Source: Aureimonas mangrovi
Lineage (GTDB): Bacteria; Pseudomonadota; Alphaproteobacteria; Rhizobiales; Rhizobiaceae
DNA: 64,000 nt
Direction of reading: 5' to 3'
NCBI RefSeq assembly: GCF_014058705.1
Contig: NZ_CP059692.1
Span: 1,059,001 to 1,123,000 of the forward strand
Positions 34,753 to 45,425 of the stretch are shown piece by piece. The position numbers were made by a program, and so were the translations under genes. Numbering within the stretch: the stretch's first letter is position 1; each line of letters begins with the position of its first letter. The notes beneath the pieces are model-generated. The model was not told the DNA's origin. It saw only the letters and a list, made by a program, of their open reading frames with translations, and did no database searches.

Positions 34753-36283
34753 TGAGCAGCAGGAACTCGCGCTCCCAGGGGCTGATGACCTGCATGAAGG
34801 TCTCGTGCTCGCCGCGCTTGACGCCGGCGAAGGTCGCTACGAACTCGCGCGACAGGACGTCCTGGAACGGGTCTTCCGCCTCGAAGGCGGCGACCGCTTC
34901 CAGAAGGCCGCGCGGCAGCGAGATCACCCCGTCCTCGTTGACGGTGCGGTCGGTTGGCTGGTCCGGGTCGATGCCCTCCGTCATGCCGAGCCAGCCGGCG
35001 GCGAGAGAGCCCGCCAGCGCCAGATACGGGTTGGCGTCGGAGGAGGGCAGGCGGTTCTCGACGCGCCGCGCGACGGCGTCGGAGGTCGGCACCCGGAAGG
35101 CCGTCGTGCGGTTGTCGAAGCCCCAGGCGTTGTTCGTCGGGGCGGACATGCCATGCGTCAGGCGACGGTAGGAATTGACGTAGGGCGCCATCATGATGAG
35201 CGCGGCCGGCACGTAGCGCTGCATGCCGCCGATGAAGTGGTAGAAGAGCTGCGACGGCTCGCCATCCGCCTTCGAGAATATGTTGGCACCTGTCTCGCGA
35301 TCCACCACTGATTGGTGGATGTGCATGGCCGAGCCCGGCTGGCCCTGGATCGGCTTGGCCATGAAGGTGGCGTAGATGCCGTGCTTGAGCGCGGCTTCCC
35401 GGATGGTGCGCTTGAACATGAAGACCTGGTCGGCCAGCTCGATCGGATCGCCGTGCCGCAGATTGATCTCCAGCTGGGCCGCGCCCTCCTCGTGGATCAG
35501 CGTATCGATCTCCAGCCCCTGTCGGTCGGAGAAGTCGTAGATGTCGTCGATCAGCTCGTCGAACTCGTTGACGCCGCCGATGGAGTAAGCCTGCCCGCCC
35601 TGGATCTGACGCCCTGAACGGCCGATGGGCGGGGTGAGCGGATAGTCGGGGTCGATGTTCTTGGAGACGAGGTAGAACTCGATTTCGGGGGCGACGACGG
35701 CCTTCCAGCCCTTGTCCTCGTATAGCTTCAGGACGCGCTTCAGGACGTTGCGAGGGGTGTAGGGCACGGCGTTGCCCGAAACGTCCACGACGTCGCAGAT
35801 GATCTGCGCGGTCGGATCGCTCTCCCAAGGCACTTCGGAGAGCGTCGACAGGTCCGGCATCAGTTTGAGGTCACCGTCGTTCGGCGAATAGCGGAAGTCG
35901 CCCGTCTCCTCCGGATAGTCGCCCGAGATCGTATGCATGAAGAGCGCGGAGGGCAGCGCCAGCGAGGTGTTGGCGGTGAACTTCTTGGCCGGCATCATCT
36001 TGCCGCGCGCAACGCCCGCCAGATCGGGCGTGATGCATTCGATGTCGTCGATGCCGCGCCAGCGTAGCCACTGGGCGGCCTCCTCCATCGACTTCACGCC
36101 CCGAGGTCGGTCGATGAAGGGGGGGCGCGAAGGCTCCACGTCGAGGAAGCCCGCAGGCTCTCGGCCCTGATCGCGCGCCACCTCCCGTGCCTGTCGCCCC
36201 TGCTTTCGCGCCTCGTCGCCGTCTCGTTGGAAGTGCGAGGGGGCGGCGGCTTCTGACTTCGGGGCCTTGATACGCTCGACCAT
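34745..36283 (-). CDS. puuA: Glutamine synthetase family protein, gamma-glutamylputrescine synthetase-like
   Basis: This gene encodes 512 residues from ATG 36283 (AAGGA upstream); further upstream ATGs lack good sites. The first 60 or so residues are charged and low in hydrophobicity, an unusual extension. The glutamine-synthetase core follows: VVAPEIEFYLVS, GAAQLEINLRHGDP and GQPGSAMHIHQS (ATP/metal site). With the adjacent PuuB-like gene it likely ligates glutamate to putrescine. Other substrates of this GS subgroup cannot be excluded. Confidence 0.87.
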   Translation of the reverse strand: MVERIKAPKSEAAAPSHFQRDGDEARKQGRQAREVARDQGREPAGFLDVEPSRPPFIDRPRGVKSMEEAAQWLRWRGIDDIECITPDLAGVARGKMMPAKKFTANTSLALPSALFMHTISGDYPEETGDFRYSPNDGDLKLMPDLSTLSEVPWESDPTAQIICDVVDVSGNAVPYTPRNVLKRVLKLYEDKGWKAVVAPEIEFYLVSKNIDPDYPLTPPIGRSGRQIQGGQAYSIGGVNEFDELIDDIYDFSDRQGLEIDTLIHEEGAAQLEINLRHGDPIELADQVFMFKRTIREAALKHGIYATFMAKPIQGQPGSAMHIHQSVVDRETGANIFSKADGEPSQLFYHFIGGMQRYVPAALIMMAPYVNSYRRLTHGMSAPTNNAWGFDNRTTAFRVPTSDAVARRVENRLPSSDANPYLALAGSLAAGWLGMTEGIDPDQPTDRTVNEDGVISLPRGLLEAVAAFEAEDPFQDVLSREFVATFAGVKRGEHETFMQVISPWEREFLLLNV

Positions 36284-36363
36284 GCGATCCTTCGACATGC
36301 GGGTGGGGCGCGCGGATGATAGCCCGCGCGCCCCCATTTCTCAAAGCCGGCCTTGCGGCATTC

Positions 36364-36621
36364 TCAGCCGCGTGCGTGCAGGACGACGGGCGTCAGCAGA
36401 TCGCCCCAGCAGCCATTGCCGGAGTGATGGCGGGCCGAGCGGACGAGCTCGACGCTGACGCCGCTCTCCACCGCCTTCATCACCGACTGGTTGAGGCGAT
36501 GAAGATCGTTGGCGAGGCTGCGGATCGCGGCCTGCTGGTTTTCGCTCATCGCGCTGGATTGTTCCTCGGCCCGCTCTCGGACGCGGGTGCGGGGACGTTC
36601 GATCTCGGCAACTGCGCTCAT
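36364..36621 (-). CDS. Small hypothetical protein downstream of aceA
   Basis: This gene encodes 85 residues, start ATG 36621 with GGGAGA upstream. Predicted helical, charged N-terminus (IERPRTRVRERAEEQ) and a less polar tail ending DLLTPVVLHARG. No family is recognised. It lies 38 bases after the aceA stop in the same direction and may be cotranscribed. Function unknown. Confidence 0.55.
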   Translation of the reverse strand: MSAVAEIERPRTRVRERAEEQSSAMSENQQAAIRSLANDLHRLNQSVMKAVESGVSVELVRSARHHSGNGCWGDLLTPVVLHARG

Positions 36622-36659
36622 GACACTTCTCCCTTGATGTGCTGGTCAATACCGCGCGG

Positions 36660-37967
<1,308 letters not shown>

Positions 37968-38191
37968 GGCTAAACTCCCTCTTGCTTCATGAGCACTCGA
38001 CCTATCGTGGCTGATGCGCCCGTCACTTGAAGCTGTGACAATCAGACGAGGATTGCATCGGGAAATCCTGCAGATGGACGACTGAGGGCGGTCACCCGGT
38101 CGGTGAATTGACAATTCAAGGCAGTAAAGATGTAATATTTGTCACGATCAGCGCCGTCAGTGTTGTCGAAGCGTTGTCAAGGCGAGGCCGG
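37968..38191. promoter_or_regulatory. Divergent control region between aceA and its regulator
   Basis: This 224-base gap is less GC-rich than its surroundings. It contains a perfect inverted repeat GAATTG-A-CAATTC at 38105-38117 and a pair of direct repeats GTTGTC at 38162-38167 and 38173-38178 (11-base period), placed between the divergent starts. These are candidate sites for the adjacent regulator. No canonical promoter pair is certain. Confidence 0.5.
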
Positions 38192-39613
38192 ATGTCCGAG
38201 AGCAAGATCTTCGCGGGGCCGCGCATCAGGCGCCTGCGGCAGGGGCTGAAGCTGACCCAGACGGCGATGGCGCAGGAACTCGCCATCTCGCCCTCCTATC
38301 TGAACCTCATCGAGCGCAACCAGCGCCCGCTGACGGTGCAGATCATCCTCAAGCTCGCCGAGACCTACCGTATCGATCTGGCCGGCCTGAAGGCGACGGG
38401 CGACAGCGCGAACGTGCTGGCGCAGCTCAAGGCCGTCTTTGCCGAACCGCTGATCTCGGACGAACTGCCGGGCGACGGCGAACTGGTCGAGGTCGCGGAA
38501 GCGGCACCGAACGCGGCGGCCGGCATCGTGCGCCTGCATCGCGCCTACAAGGAACTGGAGGAGCGGCTGTCCGATCTGTCCGGACTTCTGGCTGCCGGAG
38601 GCCGTGCGGTCGAGGCCGCGCCGCGTCTGCCGAGTGACGAAGTGCGGGAGACGTTCGAGACACGGCCGAACCATTTTCCCGCGCTCGACAGGGCAGCCGA
38701 GACGCTGCACGAGTCTCTCGCGGCCGGCGACGATCCGGCCGGCGCGCTGCGGCGTTGGCTGCGCGAGCGCCACGACATCGCCGTGCGCGTGCTTCCGGCA
38801 GACACGATGCCGTCCTGGCGGCGTCGGTTCGACCGTCATTCTCGGCGGCTCTTTCTCTCAGAGCGCCTGCCGCAGGCGGAACGGCTGCACGAGATGGCCG
38901 CCGAAGCGATGGCACTGGAAGCGCGCGAAGCGGTGGATGCCGAGATCGCCACCTTCGCCTTCACGACGCCGGAAGCGAGCCGGCTCGCCCGCACCGAGCT
39001 TCTGGCCTATGCCGCCGACGCGCTGACGATGCCCTATGCATCGTTCCAGAGCGCCGCGCTCCGACTGCGCTACGACGCCGGGCTTCTGGCGCAGCGCTTT
39101 CAGGTCTCGTTCCTGCGTGCGGCCTTCCGGCTGACCAGCCTGCAGCGCGCTGCCGCCCCCGGCCTGCCGTTCTTCGCGATGGAGGTCGATCAGGCCGGCA
39201 ACCGTATCCGCAGGGCCGGCGCGCGCGGCTTTCCGCACCAGCGCTTCGGCGGTGCCTGCGTCAAGCTGCCGGTCCACGAGGTCTTCGCGATGCCCGAGCG
39301 TGTCCTTGCCGAAGCCGCCCAGACGCCGGACGGCACGGCCTATCTCCTCGTCGCGCGAAGCTGCGCGGGACTGGCGGCCGGCATCGGCGAGCGCCCGCGC
39401 CGCACGGCCGTGCTCCTCGGCCTTGATCTGGCGCAGGCCGGCGAGACGGTCTATGCCGCGATGCTTCCACAAGGTGTCGCGCCGGTTCCGATCGGCCCGG
39501 CCTGCCGCCTTTGCGAACGCGCGGCATGTCCGGCGCGCGCCGAACCACCCTTGACGCGCCCGCTGGCGCTCGACCCGCATGTCGCCGGGCTGTCGCCCTA
39601 CGATTTTCACTGA
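38192..39613 (+). CDS. HTH-XRE regulator of the short-chain fatty-acyl/RamB type
   Basis: This gene encodes 473 residues from ATG 38192. The N-terminal XRE helix-turn-helix (LRQGLKLTQTAMAQELAISPSYLNLIERNQRPL) is followed by a long ligand-binding part and a C-terminal DUF2083-like region ending with a Cys cluster (CRLCERAACPAR). In actinobacteria and alphaproteobacteria this family controls aceA/aceB or propionate genes in response to acyl-CoA. Its divergent position next to aceA supports that role here. Confidence 0.85.
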   Translation: MSESKIFAGPRIRRLRQGLKLTQTAMAQELAISPSYLNLIERNQRPLTVQIILKLAETYRIDLAGLKATGDSANVLAQLKAVFAEPLISDELPGDGELVEVAEAAPNAAAGIVRLHRAYKELEERLSDLSGLLAAGGRAVEAAPRLPSDEVRETFETRPNHFPALDRAAETLHESLAAGDDPAGALRRWLRERHDIAVRVLPADTMPSWRRRFDRHSRRLFLSERLPQAERLHEMAAEAMALEAREAVDAEIATFAFTTPEASRLARTELLAYAADALTMPYASFQSAALRLRYDAGLLAQRFQVSFLRAAFRLTSLQRAAAPGLPFFAMEVDQAGNRIRRAGARGFPHQRFGGACVKLPVHEVFAMPERVLAEAAQTPDGTAYLLVARSCAGLAAGIGERPRRTAVLLGLDLAQAGETVYAAMLPQGVAPVPIGPACRLCERAACPARAEPPLTRPLALDPHVAGLSPYDFH

Positions 39614-39624
39614 AGGGAGAAGCG

Positions 39625-40125
39625 ATGAGCGCCGAAAGCCCGGTCTGGCGGATCATGCGGGACGAGGACCTCACGGCGGTGATGCGACTGGCCGCGCGCG
39701 TTCATCCGGCCCTGCCGGAGGCCGAAGCGGTCTTCGCCGAACGCGTGCGGCTGTTTCCGGCCGGCTGCCTCGTCCTCGACGGGGCGGGAACTGTCAGCGG
39801 CTATGCCGTCTCACACCCTTCGATGCGCTTTGCTCCACCACCGCTCGACACGCTGCTCGGCGCACTGCCGGAGGCGCCAGACGATTATTACCTCCACGAC
39901 TTCGTGCTGGCGCCGGAAACGCGGGGCGCCGGGCACGCCCAGCGCGGCGTCGAGATCCTTCTGGGCGAGGCGGCAGCCTACCCCTCCACCTCGCTCGTCT
40001 CGGTCTACGGCACGGGCGGTTTCTGGTCGCGCTTCGGCTTTCGTCCCGCGATCCGGGGTGGATTACAGGCGAAGCTCGCGCCTTACGGGCAGGACGCTGT
40101 CTACATGCTTCGGGAAAACCGATGA
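39625..40125 (+). CDS. GNAT family N-acetyltransferase
   Basis: This gene encodes 166 residues, start ATG 39625 with AAGGGAGA upstream, 11 bases after the regulator stop. The GNAT acetyl-CoA loop is in YLHDFVLAPETRGAGHAQRG (VLAPETRGAGHA pattern), and the C-terminal region includes YGTGGFWSRFGF. Substrate unknown. It is probably cotranscribed with the upstream regulator. Confidence 0.87.
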   Translation: MSAESPVWRIMRDEDLTAVMRLAARVHPALPEAEAVFAERVRLFPAGCLVLDGAGTVSGYAVSHPSMRFAPPPLDTLLGALPEAPDDYYLHDFVLAPETRGAGHAQRGVEILLGEAAAYPSTSLVSVYGTGGFWSRFGFRPAIRGGLQAKLAPYGQDAVYMLRENR

Positions 40126-40251
40126 TCGGGCGGGAATTTTCTAAGCTTACGCCTTTCCTTTGCGAAAACGCTCCGAAATAGTGGGCAAAGTTTCTGTTGC
40201 GGCGCACACAAGTCGCGACGGCCCGTCCGACTGAACGAAAGGTTGCCCGCC

Positions 40252-41337
40252 ATGACAGCCCGTTTCGCCGCTCTCGCCGCGCTGCTCTTCATCCCTGCCG
40301 CCGCGAGTGCGCAGGAGAATGTCGTCAACGTCTTCAACTGGTCGGATTATATCGACGAATCGATCCTCGCCGATTTCACCGAGGAGACCGGCATCCGCGT
40401 CGTCTACGACGTCTACGATTCCAACGAGATTCTCGAAACGCGGCTCTTGGCCGGCTCGTCCGGCTACGACGTGGTGGTGCCGTCCGCCGAGTATCTCGGC
40501 CGCCAGATCGAGGCGGGCGTCTTTCAGGAACTCGACAAGTCGAAGCTGCCGAACCTTTCCAACATGTGGCCTCTGATCGACGAGCGCACGGCGGTCTACG
40601 ATCCGGACAACGCCCATTCGATCAACTACATGTGGGGCACCACCGGCATCGGCTACAATTCCGACCGCGTTGCCGAACTCCTGCCCGACGCGCCGACCGA
40701 TTCCTGGGCGCTCGTCTTCGATCCGGCGAATGCCGAGGTGCTGAGCCAGTGCGGCATCGACTTCCTCGATTCACCCGGCGAGATCTTCCCGCCCGCGCTC
40801 GCCTATCTCGGCCTCGACCCGGATTCGCGCGAGCCCGCCGATATCGAGGCGGCGACCGAACTCCTGATGAGCGTGCGCCCCTTCATCCGCCGCTTCCACT
40901 CGTCGGAGTACATCAATGCGCTTGCCAACGGCGACATCTGCGTCGCCATCGGCTTCTCGGGTGACGTTTTCCAGGCGCGCGACCGCGCGGACGAGGCCGG
41001 CAACGGCGTGTCGATCGACTATTCGATCCCGAAAGAAGGCGCGCTGATGTGGTTCGACCAGATGGCGATCCCGGCCGACGCGCCGCATGTCGATGCCGCG
41101 CACCAGTTCATCAACTTCATGATGCGGCCCGACATCATCGCCCGCGCGACGGACTATGTCGTCTACGCCAACGGCAACCTCGCCTCGCAGGAACTCATCG
41201 ACCCGGAGATCCTGAACGATCCCGCCGTCTACCCGGACGAGGCGACGCTCGAGACGCTGTTCATCAAGCTGCCCTACGATGCGCGCACCCAACGTCTCGT
41301 GACCCGCGCCTTCACGACCATCAAGACCGGCCGCTGA
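40252..41337 (+). CDS. potF: Putrescine-binding periplasmic protein
   Basis: This gene encodes 361 residues from ATG 40252; the TTG nine bases upstream is less likely. Signal peptide is residues 1 to about 20 (FAALAALLFIPAAASAQ). The mature start NVVNVFNWSDYIDES and the segments VVYDVYDSNEILETRLLAG and YMWGTTGIGYN match PotF closely. It captures putrescine in the periplasm for PotGHI. The operon order potF-potG-potH-potI is complete and tightly spaced. Confidence 0.95.
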   Translation: MTARFAALAALLFIPAAASAQENVVNVFNWSDYIDESILADFTEETGIRVVYDVYDSNEILETRLLAGSSGYDVVVPSAEYLGRQIEAGVFQELDKSKLPNLSNMWPLIDERTAVYDPDNAHSINYMWGTTGIGYNSDRVAELLPDAPTDSWALVFDPANAEVLSQCGIDFLDSPGEIFPPALAYLGLDPDSREPADIEAATELLMSVRPFIRRFHSSEYINALANGDICVAIGFSGDVFQARDRADEAGNGVSIDYSIPKEGALMWFDQMAIPADAPHVDAAHQFINFMMRPDIIARATDYVVYANGNLASQELIDPEILNDPAVYPDEATLETLFIKLPYDARTQRLVTRAFTTIKTGR

Positions 41338-41371
41338 GGCGGGCGGCAAGCAGGGCAGGGGGTAGCGCGCG

Positions 41372-42523
41372 ATGGCGACGGCGCTGAAATCGCTGGGCAA
41401 CATCCGGCGCAACTTCGAGCCATGGAACGACCCGGCGCAGAAGCCGGTGATCGAGTTCGATGCCGTCACCAAACGCTTCGGCGATGTCGCGGCCGTCGAC
41501 AATCTCTCCCTGAAAATCTTCGAGCGGGAGTTCTTCGCGCTGCTCGGGCCCTCCGGCTGCGGAAAGTCGACGCTCCTGCGTATGCTGGCCGGCTTCGAAA
41601 CGCCGACGAGCGGCGACATCCGGCTGAACGGCGAGAGCATCACGGGCATGCCGCCGCACCGGCGCCCGCTCAACATGATGTTCCAGTCCTACGCGCTTTT
41701 CCCGCATATGAGCGTTGCGAAGAATATCGCCTTCGGCCTGAAGCAGGACGGGATGGGGCGCGCGGAGATCGAGGCACGCGTCGCCGAGATGCTGAAGCTC
41801 GTGAAGCTCGAGCGCTTCGCCGGGCGCAAGCCACAGCAGCTCTCGGGCGGCCAGCAGCAGCGCGTCGCACTGGCCCGCTCGCTCGCCAAGCGGCCGAAAG
41901 TGCTGCTCCTCGACGAGCCGCTCGGCGCGCTCGACAAGAAGCTGCGCGAAGAGACGCAGTTCGAGCTGATGGACCTTCAGCAGGATCTCGGTCTCACCTT
42001 CGTGGTCGTCACACATGACCAGGAGGAGGCGATGACGATGTCCGACCGGATCGCCGTGATGAGCGAAGGGCACATCAGCCAGGTCGCGACGCCGGCCATC
42101 CTCTACGAGGCACCGACGAGCCGCTACGTCGCCGACTTCGTCGGCAACGTCTCGATCCTCACCGGCACGGTTTCCTCCGTCGACGGCGGGCGCGTGCGCC
42201 TGCAGGCCGATGGGCATGCGATCGAGGTGGAAAGCGAACTGCGGCCCAGGGCTGGAGAGGAGATCGCCTTCGCGATCCGCCCCGAGAAGTTGCGCCTTTC
42301 GCGGCAGGCTCCGGCGGATACGAGCGTCAACGCGATCCAGGGCACCGTCTGGGACATCGCCTATCTCGGCGATGTGACGCTCTTCAACGTCAAGCTCGAC
42401 ACGGGCGCGATCGTCCGCGCCACCGTGGTCAACTCGGTTCGCGCCGCCGCCGAGCAGATCACCTGGGAAGAGCGCGTCTGGCTCACCTTCGCGCCCGATG
42501 CGGGCGTGCTCCTGAAGGACTGA
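41372..42523 (+). CDS. potG: Putrescine ABC transporter ATPase
   Basis: This gene encodes 383 residues. Walker A GPSGCGKST, signature LSGGQQQRVALARSLA, Walker B VLLLDEPLGALD, H-loop VVTHDQEEAM, then a TOBE domain at the C-terminus. It energises PotHI-mediated putrescine uptake. The start is ATG 41372; AGGGG precedes it. The potH start is four bases after its stop. Confidence 0.95.
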   Translation: MATALKSLGNIRRNFEPWNDPAQKPVIEFDAVTKRFGDVAAVDNLSLKIFEREFFALLGPSGCGKSTLLRMLAGFETPTSGDIRLNGESITGMPPHRRPLNMMFQSYALFPHMSVAKNIAFGLKQDGMGRAEIEARVAEMLKLVKLERFAGRKPQQLSGGQQQRVALARSLAKRPKVLLLDEPLGALDKKLREETQFELMDLQQDLGLTFVVVTHDQEEAMTMSDRIAVMSEGHISQVATPAILYEAPTSRYVADFVGNVSILTGTVSSVDGGRVRLQADGHAIEVESELRPRAGEEIAFAIRPEKLRLSRQAPADTSVNAIQGTVWDIAYLGDVTLFNVKLDTGAIVRATVVNSVRAAAEQITWEERVWLTFAPDAGVLLKD

Positions 42524-42526
42524 GCG

Positions 42527-43453
42527 ATGGCGCAGAAAGCCAGGGCCAAGCGAGCGAGGGCGAGCGGTGAGGGCGGCGCGTTCCGGGCGCTCGTCATCGC
42601 CGTGCCCTATCTCTGGCTGCTGGCGCTCTTCCTGGTCCCCTTCGCCATTGTCCTGAAGATCTCGTTCTCGGTCGCGGCGATCGCCCAGCCGCCCTACACG
42701 CCGGTCTTCACCTTCGAGAGCCTGTCGGGCTTCCTCGCGAACGTGCGCGAGCTGACCCTCGAGAGCTATCTCTGGGTCGCGGGCGACGCTCTCTATTTCG
42801 ACGCCTATCTCTCGAGCCTGCGCATTGCCGCGATCTCGACTGTTTTCGCCCTCCTGATCGGCTATCCGCTGGCCTACGCGATGGCGCGCGCGCCGCAGGG
42901 CTGGCGGCCGGTCCTTCTCATGCTGATCATCCTGCCGTTCTGGACGAGCTTCCTGATCCGTGTCTACGCCTGGATCGGCATCTTGCGCTCGGAGGGCTAT
43001 CTCAACCAGTTCCTCCTCTGGACGGGGCTGATTTCCCAGCCGCTCGCCATCCTCAACACCGAGACGGCGGTCTATATCGGCATCGTCTATTCCTATCTGC
43101 CCTTCATGGTTCTGCCGATCTATGCCGGGCTCGAGCGCATGGACTACCGGCTGATCGAAGCGGCGAGCGACCTCGGCTGCCCGCCATTGCGCGCCTTCTG
43201 GTCGATCACGCTGCCGATCTCGATCCCTGCCGTGATCGCGGGTTGTTTCCTCGTCTTCATTCCGGCCGTTGGCGAGTTCGTCATTCCCGACCTTCTCGGC
43301 GGCTCGCAGACGCTGATGGTCGGCAAGGTCCTGTGGGACGAATTCTTCGCCAATCGTGACTGGCCGATCGCATCGGCCGTGGCAATCATCCTGCTGCTCG
43401 TCCTCGTCCTGCCGATGGTGGCCTTCCAGCGATACCGGGAGCGCGCGCTGTGA
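42527..43453 (+). CDS. potH: Putrescine ABC transporter permease
   Basis: This gene encodes 308 residues with about six membrane segments. The EAA-type cytoplasmic loop is at RLIEAASDLGCPPLRAFWS, which contacts the ATPase. The first segment (LWLLALFLVPFAIVLKISF) follows a basic start. The stop overlaps the potI GTG start by four bases. Confidence 0.93.
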   Translation: MAQKARAKRARASGEGGAFRALVIAVPYLWLLALFLVPFAIVLKISFSVAAIAQPPYTPVFTFESLSGFLANVRELTLESYLWVAGDALYFDAYLSSLRIAAISTVFALLIGYPLAYAMARAPQGWRPVLLMLIILPFWTSFLIRVYAWIGILRSEGYLNQFLLWTGLISQPLAILNTETAVYIGIVYSYLPFMVLPIYAGLERMDYRLIEAASDLGCPPLRAFWSITLPISIPAVIAGCFLVFIPAVGEFVIPDLLGGSQTLMVGKVLWDEFFANRDWPIASAVAIILLLVLVLPMVAFQRYRERAL

Positions 43454-44268
43454 ACCGCCTGTCTCCGTTCAACATCGTCTCGCTGGTGGTGGGCTTCGCC
43501 TTCCTCTATCTGCCGATCGTCCTGCTCGTCGTCTATTCGTTCAACGCCTCCCGGCTCGTCACGGTCTGGGGCGGCTTCTCGACGCAGTGGTACGGCGCGC
43601 TGTGGAACAACCAGATGTTCCTGGACGCTGCCTGGGTCACGCTACGGGTGGCTTTCGTCTCAGCGAGTGCGGCGACGGTCCTCGGCACGCTGGCGGCGCT
43701 GGCGCTCGTGCGCTACGCGAACTTCCGCGGCAAGCTTCTGTTCTCGGGCATGATCTACGCCCCGCTCGTCATGCCCGAGGTCATCACCGGCCTCTCGCTG
43801 CTGCTTCTGTTCGTCGCCGTCGGCATCGATCGCAGCTTCTGGACGATCGCGCTCGCGCACATCACCTTCTCGATGTGCTTCGTGGCCGTGGTCGTGCAGT
43901 CGCGCCTGCTCTCCTTCGACCGGAGCCTGGAGGAGGCCGCTCAGGATCTCGGCTGCCCGCCCTTCAAAGCGTTCCTCCTCGTGACGCTGCCAGTGATCTG
44001 GCCGGCGGTCGCGGCCGGATGGATGCTCGCCTTCACCCTGTCGCTGGACGACCTCGTGATCGCGAGCTTCACCTCGGGACCGGGCGCGACAACACTGCCC
44101 ATGCGCATCTACAGTCAGGTGCGGCTTGGCGTGACGCCGGAGATCAACGCGATCTCCACCATCCTGATCGGGGTCGTCGCCACAGGTGTCATCGCCGCGA
44201 CGCTGGTGACCAAGCGCCGCGAGGTGCGGCGCCTGCGGGACGAGCGGCTGGCGGCCGAGGCCGGCTGA
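43450..44268 (+). CDS. potI: Putrescine ABC transporter permease
   Basis: This gene encodes 272 residues from a GTG that overlaps the potH stop (GTGA). Six membrane segments; EAA loop at SLEEAAQDLGCPPFKAF. With PotH it forms the transmembrane channel. The basic C-terminal tail ends in KRREVRRLRDERLAAE. Convergent with the next gene, six bases apart. Confidence 0.93.
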   Translation: MNRLSPFNIVSLVVGFAFLYLPIVLLVVYSFNASRLVTVWGGFSTQWYGALWNNQMFLDAAWVTLRVAFVSASAATVLGTLAALALVRYANFRGKLLFSGMIYAPLVMPEVITGLSLLLLFVAVGIDRSFWTIALAHITFSMCFVAVVVQSRLLSFDRSLEEAAQDLGCPPFKAFLLVTLPVIWPAVAAGWMLAFTLSLDDLVIASFTSGPGATTLPMRIYSQVRLGVTPEINAISTILIGVVATGVIAATLVTKRREVRRLRDERLAAEAG

Positions 44269-44274
44269 AGCCGG

Positions 44275-45387
44275 TCAGTCGGCGCAGGTGCAGGTCTCGG
44301 CCCGCGCCGCCTCGATCGCGTCCATCGTCGCGTGGAGCGCGCCGCTCATCGGATCGGCGGTACCGTTCTGCGCCGCCTGGAGGTAGTCGAGGATCTCAAG
44401 GTCCGAGAGAGCGGTCTCGAGCGCCGGGCGTACGAGCGGATCGGCGATCGGATGCGCTTTCAGATGTCGATCGAGAGCGGCGAGGCGCGCGAGGACGGGC
44501 CGCGGCGTTTCGCTGACGTCGATTTCGGCGGCCTCGATCGGGGCGAGGTGTCCTTCGTGCAACGTGCGGCGCACGAGCACTTCGAGCGCGCGTACGATGT
44601 CGCTTTCGGAGTCCAGACGCCGTCCGGGCAGTTGCGTGAGCGGCGGCAGGTCGGGGTCGATCTGCCCTTCGGAAATGCGGGTGTCGCCCTCGCGCGACGC
44701 GACGCGAACGGCTGGGCTCGTCGCCTCGCGCAGATTGGTGTCGAGCGCCATGCGCAGGCCTTCAATGGCCAGGAGGCCCGGCCTGTCGGCCGGCGCGAAG
44801 CGGGGCAGGGGAGCGGGACGCATCGCGGCATAGACGGCGTCGATGCTCCGCGCGGTGGTCTCGCGCTGGACCGCAAGGTCTTCCGCGATGCGCGCGGGCG
44901 AGGGCGCGCCCTGCGCGGCGTAGTCACGCAGCACGGTCAGATAGGCGGCGGTGCCGGCGCACAGATAGGGCGTCGGCTTCTGGCGCAGATAGTCGCCGAG
45001 GTCTTCGCGGATGCGCTCGGCGATCCAGCGCGTATTGGCGTCGCGCGCAAAGCTCGTGCGACCCTGCCGGCGCGCCAGCGTCTCGCCCGCGCCGCGGGCG
45101 CGCTGCACGTCCTGTCCGTCGCCGCGAACCCGCGCGAAGATCAGACGGCCGGGCAAGGCGGCATCGACGTCGCCAATGGTGCTCGCTGCCGCCTTCAGTG
45201 TCTCGAATTCGCGATCACGGATCGTGCCCAGCCGAGAATGATAGTCCGCGGCGCAGGTCTCGGCGCGCTGTATGGCCTGAGAGGGGTGCGCCTCATCCTG
45301 CGCGCTTGCAGCGGGAGCTCCGGCGAAAAAGGTGGTGGCGCACGCCGCCAGAAGAGCGGTTCGAAGAGAGGATCGGGCGTTCGGCAA
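44275..45387 (-). CDS. Exported hypothetical protein
   Basis: This gene encodes 370 residues from TTG 45387 (AGGAG upstream); no ATG gives a better N-terminus. A Sec-type signal peptide is visible (LRTALLAACATTFFAGAPAASAQ). The mature part is helical and polar, with a C-terminal ETCTCAD where two Cys may form a disulfide. No family is recognised. It is convergent with potI and upstream (on the minus strand) lies the AsmA-family gene. Function unknown. Confidence 0.7.
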   Translation of the reverse strand: MPNARSSLRTALLAACATTFFAGAPAASAQDEAHPSQAIQRAETCAADYHSRLGTIRDREFETLKAAASTIGDVDAALPGRLIFARVRGDGQDVQRARGAGETLARRQGRTSFARDANTRWIAERIREDLGDYLRQKPTPYLCAGTAAYLTVLRDYAAQGAPSPARIAEDLAVQRETTARSIDAVYAAMRPAPLPRFAPADRPGLLAIEGLRMALDTNLREATSPAVRVASREGDTRISEGQIDPDLPPLTQLPGRRLDSESDIVRALEVLVRRTLHEGHLAPIEAAEIDVSETPRPVLARLAALDRHLKAHPIADPLVRPALETALSDLEILDYLQAAQNGTADPMSGALHATMDAIEAARAETCTCAD

Positions 45388-45425
45388 CGGGCGGCTCCTG
45401 CCTTTGGCGCCGCTGTGTGGAGCGC

